Notes under the pieces: model-generated | Databases searched by the model: none | Told to the model about the DNA's origin: nothing | What the model saw: only the letters and a program-made list of their open reading frames with translations | In this document: positions 45,191 through 56,906 of the stretch, piece after piece | Numbering within the stretch: position 1 is the first letter of the stretch | Layout of the letters: each line of letters begins with the position of its first letter | Program-made: the position numbers and the translations under genes | DNA from: Laccaria trichodermophora | Taxonomy: Eukaryota > Basidiomycota > Agaricomycetes > Agaricales > Hydnangiaceae | Length of the DNA stretch: 64,000 nucleotides | Assembly (NCBI GenBank): GCA_018417955.1 | Contig: JACTVC010000034.1 | Location: 1-64,000 of the forward strand | Reading direction: 5' to 3'

Positions 45191-46886
45191 ATGTTCAACG
45201 ATATGCCGTCCCTCGTCGACGATCCCAACCCTCCGTTCATCCCTCCGCCCGCCGGTGCTTCCACAGGCGGTCAGCCGGGTTACTCGGGGTACTCAAACCC
45301 ATTCCCCGGCGCCTCAGCGTACGTCCCCCCGTCTAATCCTCCGCACACAGACTACAGCTCATTCACCTGGCCGCATCACAGCTCAAATTGGCCGGGAACA
45401 CCATACCCACACCAATCCGCACCCCTCGCACCTCCACCATCGAGCGCTCAAAGCTGGACCTTCGGTCAAACCAACCCCTGGAGTGCACCGGCCGCTCCAA
45501 CAACACCAGCGGGGACGTGGGGCGGCATGACTCCCGCTGGCTCCCTTCCACAAACGCCCTATACCCCCTACTCCAACCCCCCTCCTGCTTCTGCACCTGC
45601 AGGGCACTACCCTCCGTTTTCCCAGCCCAACGGTTACCCGCCGTTCTCTCAGACCAACGGTTACCCATCGTCCTCTCAGCCCAACGGTTACCCATCGTCC
45701 TCTCAGCCCAACGGTTACCCACCATTCTCTCAGCCCAACATCGGTCATTACCCCCAGTCTTCGCAGCCCAACGTCGGCCATTACCCACCGATCTCACAGC
45801 ATCACACGGGATATCCATTAGCGCCGAACGAAGATCAAAGTGGGTGGTTCGGCTCAAGTTTGGGTATGAAGAGGTCACATTCGTACCAAGGATATCCCAG
45901 GCGGCCTGGTGGGTTGGGTGCTTCGGGAGGGGGGCTAGGTGTGGGTGGATATCCGTCACCTACTGGAGGAATGGGGGTGGGTGGGTACCCGTCACCGGCG
46001 GCAACGGGTCCGAGAGGCGTTTATTTGTCGTATGGTGAAGGATTCGATGAGAGGAACCTTGCGAGAAGGCCGAGGGATTGGAGGGCGGATTATAATGCGC
46101 GGCAGGGGATATCGTCTTTCTTGCCTAGAGTCGGTCGGAGTCGGTCGGATGTTCAAGGTCAGTTTTGCTCTGTCCTATTTTGAGCCTTCTCTTGCCTTCT
46201 TTGGCGCGTTCGCTTTCTTTCATTGCCTTCTATTATCTTCTTTTGGGTCTTCTCTTTCTTCGCTTAGCGTCTCTCCCTCTTGTCTTCTTTTGGCTTTTTC
46301 CTTTCCTTATTCGCATCTTCTTCGTCTTTCTTCTTTCAGCTAATATATGCGCTTAGAATTCTCCGACCCAACCCGCCGAATCCTCCACCCCCTCCTCCAA
46401 TACACCCCAACCCAACCCTCAATCTACCACGACCTCCGAGATTACCCCCTCAAGACCAACACACTCGAATTCGTCAACCTCCAGAGACCGCCCAACGACA
46501 TCGACTTCGCCCAACTCGCCACCCAACCCCCCTCATCCATCATGCGCATCTACCACCCCTTACTCCCATGGTACATCGACATCCAAAAGTCCCATACGAA
46601 CGGGATAACCGTGTTCGACGTCTTGACGCAAATATGGCAGCAGTTGCATACCGCTATATCAAATAAACATTACTGGAATGAGGAGTTGGGAGCGCAGGAG
46701 AGGGCGGCGTTGAACAATGCGTTTTGGGAGAGGTGTAGAGGCGCTCAGGAGGAGATCTCGAGGGGGATTATGAGGATTGATTTTTTGGGCAAAAAGATTA
46801 TTTTGATGGGTTTTGTGAAGGGGAAGAATGGGATGTGGGAGATGAAGACGAGGAAGGACGATTCTCCTGTTACTGGTGCTATGTAA
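45191..46886 (+). CDS. DUF6699-domain protein with long Pro/Gly/Tyr-rich N-terminus
   Basis: Exons 45191-46157 and 46357-46886 join in phase to 498 residues. Residues 1 to about 310 are disordered, rich in Pro, Ser, Gly and Tyr, with tandem NGYPxxSQP units (about residues 145-190) and GGYPSP repeats. The C-terminal domain of about 150 residues has RRILHPLLQY, IYHDLRDYP, MRIYHPLLPWYIDIQ, NGITVFDVLTQIWQQLH, CRGAQEEISRGIMRIDFLG and KGKNGMWEMKT, the pattern of the basidiomycete DUF6699 family. Function is unknown. The intron acceptor at 46356 was chosen because the alternative CAG upstream gives an immediate stop. Confidence 0.85.
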
Positions 46887-47117
46887 AATATTATACCTAC
46901 CTCTTATGAATTCCCCTTGTGTAGAGTATCTAGCGATCTACGTAGATCCACTTGTATTCACTTGCTATCAATACGTTTGTTATACCACTGTTCGGAATGA
47001 GTATTCCTGCAGCGAAGAAAGCTCTTCAAACAATATCGAATGTCCATTTACATAAATAAAAATAACACAAAGTCCATGCGATACTTATAACGAAACGACA
47101 TACTCCTTCCGCACCAC

Positions 47118-48496
47118 CTAACAAGTTGGGTGATACCCACTCGACGCAGCAAACTGCAAATAATCAGCAAGGTTTTGGTAAGGGATCTCCTTCGTCGCGC
47201 AAGACCCCGTCCAAGCGCTGATAATTCCCCAGAAATTCACGATGTAGTCCGGGCTGTAATATATATCAGTCAAACACTTTGGTAAGATTAAGAGTCAACT
47301 CACGAGGTAGGATATGGACCGTTGTTGTTCGTCTTTGAGGGCGTCTCAGCGCCGAATGGTCCACCAAGGCTTATCCACGTCCCAGTCTGTTGTGGTTCAT
47401 CAGCGATACGAGGAGGGGTGTAGGGACGAATGAAACGTACCAATCCAGTGTAATACGCGTCAATTGCATTTTGCTGGGACATCGTTGCGGAGCCATTCGT
47501 CATCGCTTTGAAAACCTGCAACAAGCGAAACACATCAGCAAAAAAAATCAAGGAAAAAGAAAAAAGGGAACCTTACATCCATCGACAACCGCCCCTCACT
47601 CAAACTCGTCGGGATCGGGGAGATATAATAAGGGTATTCCTTCCTCAACAACACATCCGTCGTACTCTGCGCATAACAAAAGCTCGCAAGGACGCAATAC
47701 TGGTTCTGGTATAATCCCTGAGTAACCCAGAGCTGACACTGATTGACCATTTGCTGGCACGACCCGTTGTCCGTGATGGGTTGCGGGACGCATGGAATGG
47801 CGGATGCTGCTGCTTTGGGGTCGCATGACATTACGGAGGGGCAGACGCCTGGGGTGGAGGAGTATTGGATCCAGTCCTGTTCAAGCGCCTTTTGGTCAGA
47901 AAGGGACGACTCGGATATTTGGATTACTTACTGCGAAGTTGCTGTAGGGAATCGCGCCACCGCAAAATCCAGTCCAAGCGGCGACGTAATTGAATTGTGC
48001 AATGACGGAGGTTGTGCTTGTAATACTCAACCAACAATTTTAAGAATAAGCGCGGGACGACTCACTCCTCTGGATAGGTTCCGTTGGGCGTTACCGATAT
48101 TCCATGGTAATACGCGTCAATATAGTTCTGCTGCGTCATAGCAGGTGCACCGCCCGTCATCGCAAGGAAGGCCTTGAATAAAGAAACACAAAAAAAAGTC
48201 AACGAAAGAAAAGAGAGGAGAATTGGAAAACTTACGCTCTCCGTCATGCGCGGCTGACTCTTCGGCGCACCAACCGAATTAAGCGTCTCGTCCGGGCGGA
48301 ACACAGAGCTCTCGCATACAGTCAAAAGGACACACGCAGTAGAATTGTAAAAGTTGTTAAAATCGACCGGAGCGGCGTTGCACGAATTTCTCAGCGACTC
48401 GCAGCTCCTTGAAGAACTTGGGTCGAGTCCGAAAGGGACTTGTGCGGATGAAGACGCGATGAGGCCGAGGCCGCCTAGTATAATGAAGGGGAGCAT
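47118..48496 (-). CDS. Secreted cysteine protein with two tandem homologous repeats
   Basis: ATG 48496 encodes a signal peptide (MLPFIILGGLGLIASSSAQ) and then two repeats. Repeat 1 has SCESLRNSCN, a VLLTVCES strand, FLAMTGGAPAMTQQNYIDAY and VAAWTGFCGGAIPYSNFADW. Repeat 2 has SCQQMVNQCQ, YCVLASFCYA, FKAMTNGSATMSQQNAIDAY and ISAWTGSCATKEIPYQNLAD, ending HPTC and TAG at 47118-47120. Cysteine positions correspond between repeats and intron positions also repeat. I recognise the layout from agaricomycete hypothetical secreted proteins but know no function or structure. Carboxy-terminal membrane or GPI signals are absent, so it is probably released. Confidence 0.75.
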
Positions 48497-49899
48497 AGTG
48501 GGTTTGGCGAGGGGTAAGGTGAAGAGAAAAGAACGACGGGGGATCTAGAATGATCAGTGGAAGAGATTAATGACTTGTAAAAAGCGAGATGATGTCGGAA
48601 CTTGCGTATAGGTCGTAGGCTTTATATGATATCCTCTGTGCAATTGCAAGCGGAGGACAATGACCGACGTTGACGTAGTCCAAATCTTGAAAACCACGAT
48701 GCTTCTGTGATTCTGATGAAGGTCGTCACGGAGGATGGTAATAATCGCCCGTCGATATTTGATTTAGTGGAGAAAGAAGTCGAGCAAGAAAACATCCATG
48801 GTGTTCGCTGACAAGGATCAGCGTCGCGACTCACTGCCTCCCCGACGGTCACGCACGCGGTGCGCCGAAACGGATCCAAGATTCCTGGAGACTGTAAAAA
48901 ATAATGATCAAATTCGGAGGAGAGTCTATAAATAAACAAAAGTGTCAGCGGGGTGATCAGGGAAAAAGTTTAGAACTGGGAGGGTAAACACGAACACAAA
49001 TTTAGTGTACCAATTGCCAGTGCAATTGGACAAGCTGCGTGACAGGTAAGGAGGATGCTTGTATGGGAGGTACTTAGTGGAGATCAAAAGGAATATTGGA
49101 CGCGCATGTGTTTTTTCAAGGGAATATCCTATCAACTGAGCTTTGGGCTCGTAGTAATAAGTGTTCGAAGGTGTTCGATCGGTAGAAAATATCGCATCAT
49201 TGCGAATTACTCACCGAGTCCGCAAAAACGTCCGAGGATGGCTTTCATGCAGTGAATTGCAAGGCTATCGTTCACAACGAACAGAATCCACGTAGCTTCC
49301 TCCGATGCTCTCCCGTCATCTGATCACAATACGGGGTAGGTGTAGAAGCAACTAGAACTCGGACGGCGTACGTATAAACAATCAAGGTCAGTCCCTCTGA
49401 CATTTGGTTGAAAGGAAGGTGGTGACACACAGCCTAGATGGCTATTAAATAGTTCAGAGCCCTTACCTAGCCACATCCAATTGCGTATGCGAGTTGAAAT
49501 CAACATCGCACCCGATAATGAAGACCGATGTCCAGTGATTTGGCAAGCGGAATGTAGAGTAAAGCGCTTTGTTGATGCATACGGGTTGAAACGTTGAAGC
49601 CTTGCTACCGAACAACAAAGATGAAACGAAAGAAGGTGGGATTGCAAGAACCCTCTCTTGCGCATGGCCTGATCACGAATGAGAATTTCCAAAAGGTGTC
49701 GCCGAGCCCTGGAGTTTAAAAAGTCGGAGTCAGGAAGACTAATCATGTGGCCGTTTCTATTTGACATCCACCTCTTGGAAGTTGGAGCTGGCTGTCACCG
49801 ACAGCCACCGACCGATACACATTCTCATCCTACAACTTTCATACAACCTATTCTGAGAGAGAATGGGGTCGTTCCTCTGGACCTACGACCAAGAACCGA
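48497..49899. other. No gene supported
   Basis: Upstream region of the secreted gene and downstream region of the hydrolase. The minus-strand frame at 49324-49767 has no recognisable motif or splice partners. Confidence 0.45.
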
Positions 49900-51384
49900 T
49901 CATAGCTTGGACCTGTCCGCTATGATCTGACAACCAGAGCCAATTCTCACCAGTATATCGCTGATTGCCTTCGCAAGGGCATCCGGCTGTTCTTGTACCA
50001 CCTACGCAAGCAGAATGAGTTTGTTTCAAAACAAAGGGTGGGAGACACAAACCATATGTCCAGCTTGCTTTATCTTCGTTACAGACGCAACTATCCGACC
50101 TTCAGTAGCATCCGCTAACGAGTCCTGGATAAATTCCGGGCTGCCCTTTGTTGGTTAGGGGATTGATGGAGAGGAGGCGAAGGACGTACACAAGATCGTT
50201 CCTTGTCCCCCAAATGAGGTGTATAGGAATCGCATGACAAACATTACCCAGCTGAATAGCGGCTTCAAAGTGGGGCTCTGTATCCGGGTAAGATACAGCT
50301 TCCATCCTACGCTCGCATTTGAGGGTAACACCGCCCCCACCAGGCAATTCACGTAATCCGTAACGCTATACCGATATCAGATATGCTGAAAAAGAAAAGG
50401 CAGCGAAGAGGGCTTACTGTGAGCAGAAGAAGCACGCGTTCGTCCCAAACCCTCCATGGGATCCTTTTCTTGAAGTACTGGAATGCCTCGTCCCGGGAGG
50501 GCCAGACGTCCCGGCGGGAAGACGTGGCTGCGACGGCAAAATCCATGGCGGACATGCGGTCTTCCAGTTCAGAGTTGAATACTTCCCGAGTGACGATAGT
50601 AGGTTCAATGAGAACCATGGCGGCGAATGTAGATGGGGGGATTTCCTTGGTCGTTAGCAACCTAAGACAGGTGGCATTAGTGGCGAAAAGACGGCGGGAA
50701 AAGAAGGGAATGGAATTATGGCGCTGATCGTAAATAGGATGCGCGAGGCCGTAAATATCACAGGTGGTCTGTTCGTAACGATCATAATGGTAAGAAAATG
50801 AATACGTACATCGCAGCTGCGCCAGCAGAATGCCCCAAAGGTACGATCCGGTGTCCTTGCATCCGAGGTGAGCGGATGAAGGCTGCCAACGCAGGTGTCC
50901 ATTCGTAAACAGCTGTTAAAGGTGTTGTTAGACAACGAAGAAAACCAAGACATGGTTCTTGTCGGGCAATAATTCCGAGCACATGGTAGCATATGGATAG
51001 CACACACAGGCGCACGCGAGCAGAATAACTCACAAACACACTTTGTACGATCCTTCAACAGGTTGTGATTCAGGACGGCAGCATCTCCGTGACTCTGCCA
51101 GTCGAATGACCACGCCTCCCTAATCCGATGCACCTCCGTTTCGGTCTCTTGGACTTGAAAGAGGCGTTGAATGACGGGTTCCCACTGCTCCTTATCTGGC
51201 CTTTTCATTGACGCGTGTCATATTTGTGTTAGAATGAATACTCACGAGAACCTATGCAATGAGCAAATAGCAACGTCAAGCCCTTGTTATTCGCCCTCGA
51301 TCTACTTGTGTACCGTTTCGCCGTAGTTTTAAAGCCATCAGCGCCAAGGTCGTCGAAGACGAGGTACTCGGCGTCGATATCCAT
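49900..51384 (-). CDS. Alpha/beta-hydrolase, fungal Lpx1-like type
   Basis: ATG 51384 starts MDIDAEYLVFDDLGADGF. Then come LTLLFAHCIGS spliced to HKEQWEPVIQRLF (oxyanion region), REAWSFDWQSHGDAAVLN and YEWTPALAAFIRS with LGHSAGAAAM, where Ser lies in the G-H-S-A-G elbow. A cap region (FAAMVLIEPTIV, DVWPSRDEAFQYFKKR) follows. IHLIWGTRNDLV is the acid-strand region, and KIKQAGHM carries the catalytic His, followed by VVQEQPDALAKAI. The frame ends at TGA 49900-49902. The catalytic triad is complete as far as visible. The HG...W.DW-SHGD layout resembles peroxisomal Lpx1-type lipases, but no clear C-terminal PTS1 is present, so location and substrate stay open. Confidence 0.8.
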
Positions 51385-52295
51385 GATGAGAGTAAGAAAA
51401 TGGGGAGGCAACGGGCAACAAGATCATTATCGGTGCCAAAGGTTGTGAGGTGAAGCAGCCGAGCGGAGTTCAGATGAAAAATTATCACGTGCCAGGTCTT
51501 CGGCAAATTTCTTGAACGATGTCAACCAAGCTCGTCCTTCTTCCTTACACATATTATGCGCAAAAGAGTTGCACCAAATGTGTTCAGTGCGTCATAGTGT
51601 TCGCTTGTCTCGGCTCGTCTCTTCGACGCCAGGCCCTGTCTTTGAAGGTTGTTCAACTCGATGTTCAATTTTGAATCACCCACTCCACAGATCGCAGGCT
51701 TGCGCAGTGAGTAAAGGAATTCTTCCGTTACTAAGAATTCTAACAAGAGAGCGGGTCTTATTCCTCCAGAATACTTCCCAATTAAGCTCGGCCTTCTACG
51801 GGGCAGGCGACGACGAGACGCAATAGGCTCGGACATCTTTTTGTGTCCCTCTTTCGACGCAAATATGATATCAAATCTTGTATCCACCTTCTTGCGTAAG
51901 TGAAGACATTCTCCCGTCGTCAAAAATCATAGTAAGTTCATGCGCATTTGACGGGTGCCACATACAGTCCATGTCCGTTGATGAGTTTACGCCGTGTTTT
52001 GGTATCATAGTTTTTTTGACAATGTGCGAAATCGCCGAACAAGTTTGGCGCGATGAAAACTAACATTTATTTTTTAGAGATTAAGCGCCCGCTTTATCAA
52101 TCCTGTTTTTAGCGCGCTCCCCCCTTATTCTTTGACGACGAAATTGATTGCGATGAGGGCAAGGGGCTCAAAAGCATCACCTCACATCGGGAGCGGTACA
52201 AGCTCTCTTGACGAACCAACCTACTCGGATGGCCGAGGAGACAGTCTCGTAAGTGTATCCAGCCCTCCCGAGATATCTGATTGCCAGCATCAACA
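51385..52295. other. No gene supported
   Basis: Overlapping frames on both strands (51512-51923) lack motifs. Confidence 0.45.
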
Positions 52296-53388
52296 ATGAC
52301 ACAGAAATCCAGCAAAAAAGTTGCACCACGTTACGGTAGAATCATCCTCCATCCCGCAATACTATCTTGCCTCACAATAGCCGCACAGTTTACTATCGTT
52401 TATACAGCAAAGATGAAGCACTCGCATCGCACCATCCCATCTACACCGACGATCCCTCTATTAGCCGCATTGTGTCCAGATCCGTGCCACCTCCCCGAAT
52501 CGCCGCATCGCTGAAATCCTACTTATACAGGATTGAGGGCTTTGAATTGCCTGAAAATTGTGACTTGTACCTGTCGCTATCGGAAAGGGCGCCCTTGGAT
52601 GATTTTATACACCTCCCACTCCGAGGTGACAATGGGCCAGGTTCATCTGAATTTTGAGCCGATGGTTCTGGTTGTCGATTCAACAGTACTTGAGAAGCGA
52701 TCAGCCGGGGTGATCACGACGAAGTCTACCCAAATATTTGGAGAATCTGACAAAGAGAGGCAATATGGTGCGCATGAATCATAACCCACAAGAATTTGAT
52801 GGATAACTCACGAATTGACGTCAGTTCACTATCGCGTTTACGACAATAACGGCGAGGTCCCTTCCAAAACATCCTTTGACGAAACCGACAGAGCTTTAGG
52901 TCGCGTCGATGTTCTCTCTATCCCACTACCCTACAGTGTTACGTCGTTGAAACGTCGTCTTAAGAAAGCTGAAGAGATAAGTGACCCTAATCCTCAGCTA
53001 TTCGAGGATGAGGACAGCAAGACCGCTATGAATGACGGAGACGCCATTACTCTTTGCGCTAAATCCTATCCAGGTAATACTGAGGATGAACCCATCGCGA
53101 TCGTATACAATAAGGTAGCGGACAGCCAAGGTGTGACTGACCGCTACCTTATGACAGTCAGCCCGCCGACACAGTCCGCGAGCTTCCTAAAGCGGCTTGA
53201 AGCAACCGGGCGGAGCAGTGGGTGGCAATGTCTAACATAGTCCTTTTTTTCTGATACACATGCATTTTTTGTTAGATTGGGGGGACACTTTCGCCGAGTG
53301 GCATGCTTACCAGATTGGAGATATATTCCAGACAGACGGAGTTTTGTTGACTGTCCGTGGTTGTGACATGGGTAATTCATCCAGTTGA
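52296..53388 (+). pseudogene. LGRI/PPHT family copy C, frameshifted
   Basis: Exon 52296-52335 (ATG...VAPRY) joins 52389-52767 to give VYYRLYSKDEALAS, SRIVSRSVPPPRIAASLK and LYLSLSERAPLDD. At the four-T run 52652-52655 the frame shifts by one: the stop TGA follows in one frame while EPMVLVV continues in the other. Module 2 (exon from 52825) reads VHYRVYDNNGEVPSK, ALGRVDVLSIPLPYSVTSLK, QLFEDE and PIAIVYNK. A last exon supplies DWGDTFAEWHAYQIGD and FQTDGVL. All parts of copies A and B are recognisable, so one added T probably disabled the gene. Confidence 0.65.
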
Positions 53389-53959
53389 CTCTGAAATTCT
53401 ACACTGATGCACCAACTTTTATAAATAATAAATGCTACTCTGCAATCAACTCTGTTGGAAAGAAGGCCTGTAAGTGTTGCTCGGACTCTGCCTCTTCATC
53501 GCAGGGCTTTCTGACGATGCTTTGTTTTCTCAGTTGTCCATAAATGTAACTATCCGATTCTCAACTCCCAGGTTGTACCTGATTTATATTTTCTTCAGCC
53601 CACGTAAAATTTATTGATTAAGAGCGAACCATGTTTATCTTTGTTCAATTTAACTTCTTTAGTCACCCACCCCGTCGAGGACGCACCATCCATCACGATG
53701 TCCTATCTCACCTGCCCCTCCATGTTGGCCGAGGACCTCAAAATATATGCTGTATCCTAAAAAAGGTCTGGTGGACTCCACTTTAATGCTCACAGCTCTC
53801 TGTTTAAGGCCCTTTTGGTTTTATTTGCGCACACACTCATTTTGACTATAACCAGGTTCCGAAAGAAAAATGTACCGTCAAGTGAAAGGAATGTATTTAT
53901 CAACAGATGTACATATCATGGCTTTCGAATTCGCTCAATTGTCCCTTCTGCCTGTCGTC
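53389..53959. other. No gene supported
   Basis: 3' flank between convergent copies C and D. Confidence 0.5.
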
Positions 53960-55933
53960 TCAGGCCCCCCCATCTTTTTTGTAGACAAGCGCTATCGGTT
54001 CGCCCTCTTCGCACCCTGGGTAAGCTCCCTCATAAAATAATATTGGACCATCGCCCATTGGATCCCGACTGAACAAATTTGCAAAAAGTTGCACGTTCGG
54101 CATCTCATCAGTTACGGGCGTGAGGCCTTCCTGACACGCAATGCACATCTTGAGAGAGTTAACGGTATGTGGGGGTCTGAGGGTGAGGACATTGATGCGG
54201 CCCAGCGGGGGGTCCTCTTTATCGAAGGACCGTTTTGACGCGAACTCGCCATCTTCTGAGAATAGGCGATAATGGGCTGGGTGGACCAGTTAGATTATAG
54301 ACGCAAAGATAAACTCAGGGTTCGTACCAAAGGCGACCTTGGGTGGTGCGCCAGACACTTGCATCATCTGCTCATCGAAAACCTTTGAGTTTTTTCCCCC
54401 TACGAGATCAAGAGACAAGACGACTGGATCGTGCTCAGATGATCCTGGATACGTATCCCCTGAGAGGTCAAGACGATAAGAGTCGTCACAGAACTCTTGG
54501 CTCCAGATCGATATGAGCAGACGCGAATTTTTAGACGGGGTACTCTCAAATTTGTGCAAATTTTGCCTGAGGGATCCAGCCGTATGAGGGGGCGTAATGG
54601 ACTTCACCTCTAGGCGGCAGATGGATTGATCATCATTGTAAATAGCGTAATTTGAGTCAGTAGGGCCACCTTTGCGGTATACACGATAATAGACTAAAAG
54701 GGGGTCATAATTGTCGTGAGCCTATCATTTGAGTTCAACAATCGTTAGGTTCAACTTACTGTAATGTGATGCAACTCTTTTTTCCTGCTCCCCCGACTTC
54801 GTAGAAGGAGCGAAGAAAACGTTCTGAACGGTTGATAAGATACAGTTAGCACTAAAACTATGCCCTACCCCCGGGTGACTCACCGGAGATTTAGTTCTCT
54901 CTGAAATTTCGAAGACGCTGAATACTTTAACACTTCAAGGGTAATATCGCAGACTGACCTTGATGACGCAACTGAGGTGGCCGCAGTACTCTCGGTGACA
55001 TGGTAGACAGTTCGAAAGGATTGCATATAACGGCCATCGGTTGATCCTCTTGCTGGCCTGGATGAGAAGCTCCTGAAAATGACATGGCACCATTGCCGAT
55101 CGTCTTCTCGCTGAATATATTTTCATATAAGTATGGGGTGTAACCGTCGAGTTTTTCCACCCTGTAAATGCGCGCTTGGAGAGATGACACAGCCTGTGGT
55201 GGCATGATAGAAAGGATATTGATGCGACCCAAGGAGGGTTCATCTTTCTTGAATGAAGTTGCTGATGCTAGTGCACCCTCTTTTGAATACAAACGATAGT
55301 AGACTATCGTTATTAGATGCGCATGAGGACAAGGATGATAGAGATGCTAAACACACACCGTAATCGATTTCATGAATATCGGTAACCTTGGCCAAATTAC
55401 TATCGGCTGTCGCTTTACTCCTGAGGCTTGCCTGAGACTGAACAACCAACCCCAGCGGCTGCTGAGCCGATAACCCTGGAAGTGAATGGTTAGAGAGAGC
55501 GAGATGAGTATTATCATTTTCGGGATACGGGCGTGAGAGCGGCACGAAAAGCTGTGATGTATCGGATGCTTTGAAGCCTTCAATTTGGCGCAAAACCCGA
55601 GCGATGGATCGTGCAGTGTGAGGCGGCGGAATCGATTTCACCAAGATGCGACCGATGGAGTGATCGTTGCTATAAATAGGGCGCCTTGATTCCAGCAGTT
55701 CGTCTTCAGCAAACAAACAGTAGTAGACTGGGAATAGAACTGAGGTCAAGAACGAGGAATGCTTGACTCTGCTCTACCGGACAAAGGTTCAATAGGCAAC
55801 TTTGACACCCCAGATGTAGGGTCGGGTGTCTGAAGTTGAACACTGATTAGCCTAAATGAAGTGCTGCGACGCAGTTACTCACGGGAGCTTGTGTAGCTTC
55901 ACGAACAAATTGGGGGGTGGGTTCGGTGCTCAT
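53960..55933 (-). CDS. LGRI/PPHT family protein with four modules (copy D)
   Basis: Exon 1 (ATG 55933, STEPTPQFVREATQAP) and a second short exon lead into four modules. Module 1 has VYYCLFAEDELLES, SIGRILVKSIPPPHTARSI and QPLGLVV. Module 2 has YYRLYSKEGALAS, SLGRINILSIMPPQAVSSLQ and QPMAVI. A linker (FFAPSTKSGEQEKR) leads to module 3 with YYRVYRKGGPT, RLEVKSITPPHTAGSLRQ and DPVVLSL. Module 4 has HYRLFSEDGEFASK, LGRINVLTLRPPHTVNSLK and EPIALVYKKD. The stop is at 53960-53962; the W...TDGVL tail of other copies is missing. The A-B-A-B pattern suggests fusion or tandem duplication of a two-module gene. A split into two adjacent genes cannot be excluded, because the linker exon resembles copy C's first exon. 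Confidence 0.65.
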
Positions 55934-56201
55934 AGTGTCCTGTAAACCGGAGCTAGACGCCACAAAGACACCAGGCGTTCAAGTTAGAATACCGCTCGAG
56001 ATGATTCTCACGGTCAATTTCCTCAGATTTTCTCGTCTTCAACGCACATACTCTCCGACGTCTTTGTCACTCTATCAACGCAAGGTTCACGTGCCAACCA
56101 CGCCATCATGCCGACCCATTCTTACAAGTACTCCATGTAAGTCCACTATATATACCCTATCTTCACCGTGCTTCGTTGGTGCTTCGATCGACCAGTTAAC
56201 C

Positions 56202-56398
56202 ATGGCTATCGAGTCTGAAGTTGCAGACTCCCTCCAATCTCTTACCATCGACAATAAAGCTTCTTCTTTTTCTCTTTCTGGTACAACCCAACCTGACATT
56301 GACAGCTTGATGCAAAACCCTAGGTACCTCCCCGAAATTCCTGGGCTCCGCCTCGCTTTGTACGAACAACCTTTTGAGGCAGGAAGCGGGCAGGAATG
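56202..56398 (+). pseudogene. Truncated 5' copy of the TauD-like gene
   Basis: ATG 56202 (MAIESEVADSLQSLTIDNKA) parallels the true gene's MALPKVADSLQSLTIDNKA at 56907. Similarity ends after QPDI, and a foreign tail reaches TGA at 56396-56398. No catalytic part is present. Confidence 0.75.
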
Positions 56399-56570
56399 AC
56401 GCAAGTCCTCCACTTGGCAACTCAGGGTATATGTAATAAATAGAGTGCTCCACGCTCCAATCGAGGTTATGATGATACGGAATTGCACCAAATGCGATTG
56501 TTTGTACAAAGCGAGGCGGAGCACAGAAATTCGGGGAGGTGCCTAATAGGGTTTTGCACCAAGCTGGAAT
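56309..56570. repeat. Inverted repeat of about 60 bp around a 130-bp spacer
   Basis: The arm at about 56309-56370 (contains CACCTCCCCGAA-like and CTCCGCCTCGCTTTGTAC) returns in reverse complement at about 56506-56570 with a few differences. It lies in the tail of the truncated copy. Confidence 0.7.
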
Positions 56571-56866
56571 ACCACCCCAATGAAGGCACCTCAGCTCTAG
56601 AATCAGGTGTCTGATTGAACACTGATTAGTCTAGATGAAGTGCTGTGACGCACTTACTCACAGGAGCTTGTGCAAGTAGCTTCACGAACATATTGGGGTT
56701 CGGTGCTCATAGTGTTACGTAAACTGGAGCTAAAAATAAGACCTCTCGAAATGATTCGCACGGTCAATTTCTTTAACTTTTCTCGTCTTCGACGTACTCC
56801 AACGTGCTAACTACGCCATTTCTCATCATGCCGGCCCATTCTTGCAAGTACTCCACGTAAGTTCAC

Positions 56867-56874
56867 TATATATA
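56867..56874 (+). promoter_or_regulatory. TATA-like box before the TauD-like gene
   Basis: TATATATA lies 33 bp before ATG 56907. The same box precedes the truncated copy. The short distance implies a very short 5' leader or an incidental match. Confidence 0.35.
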
Positions 56875-56906
56875 CCCTATCTTTGCCGTGCTTCAACCAG
56901 TCCATC

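Noticed and set aside
45363..45959. 198-codon minus-strand frame
   Set aside because: Antisense to the repeat-rich DUF6699 gene; low-complexity GWR/NRW repeats mirror the sense repeats and no family fits.
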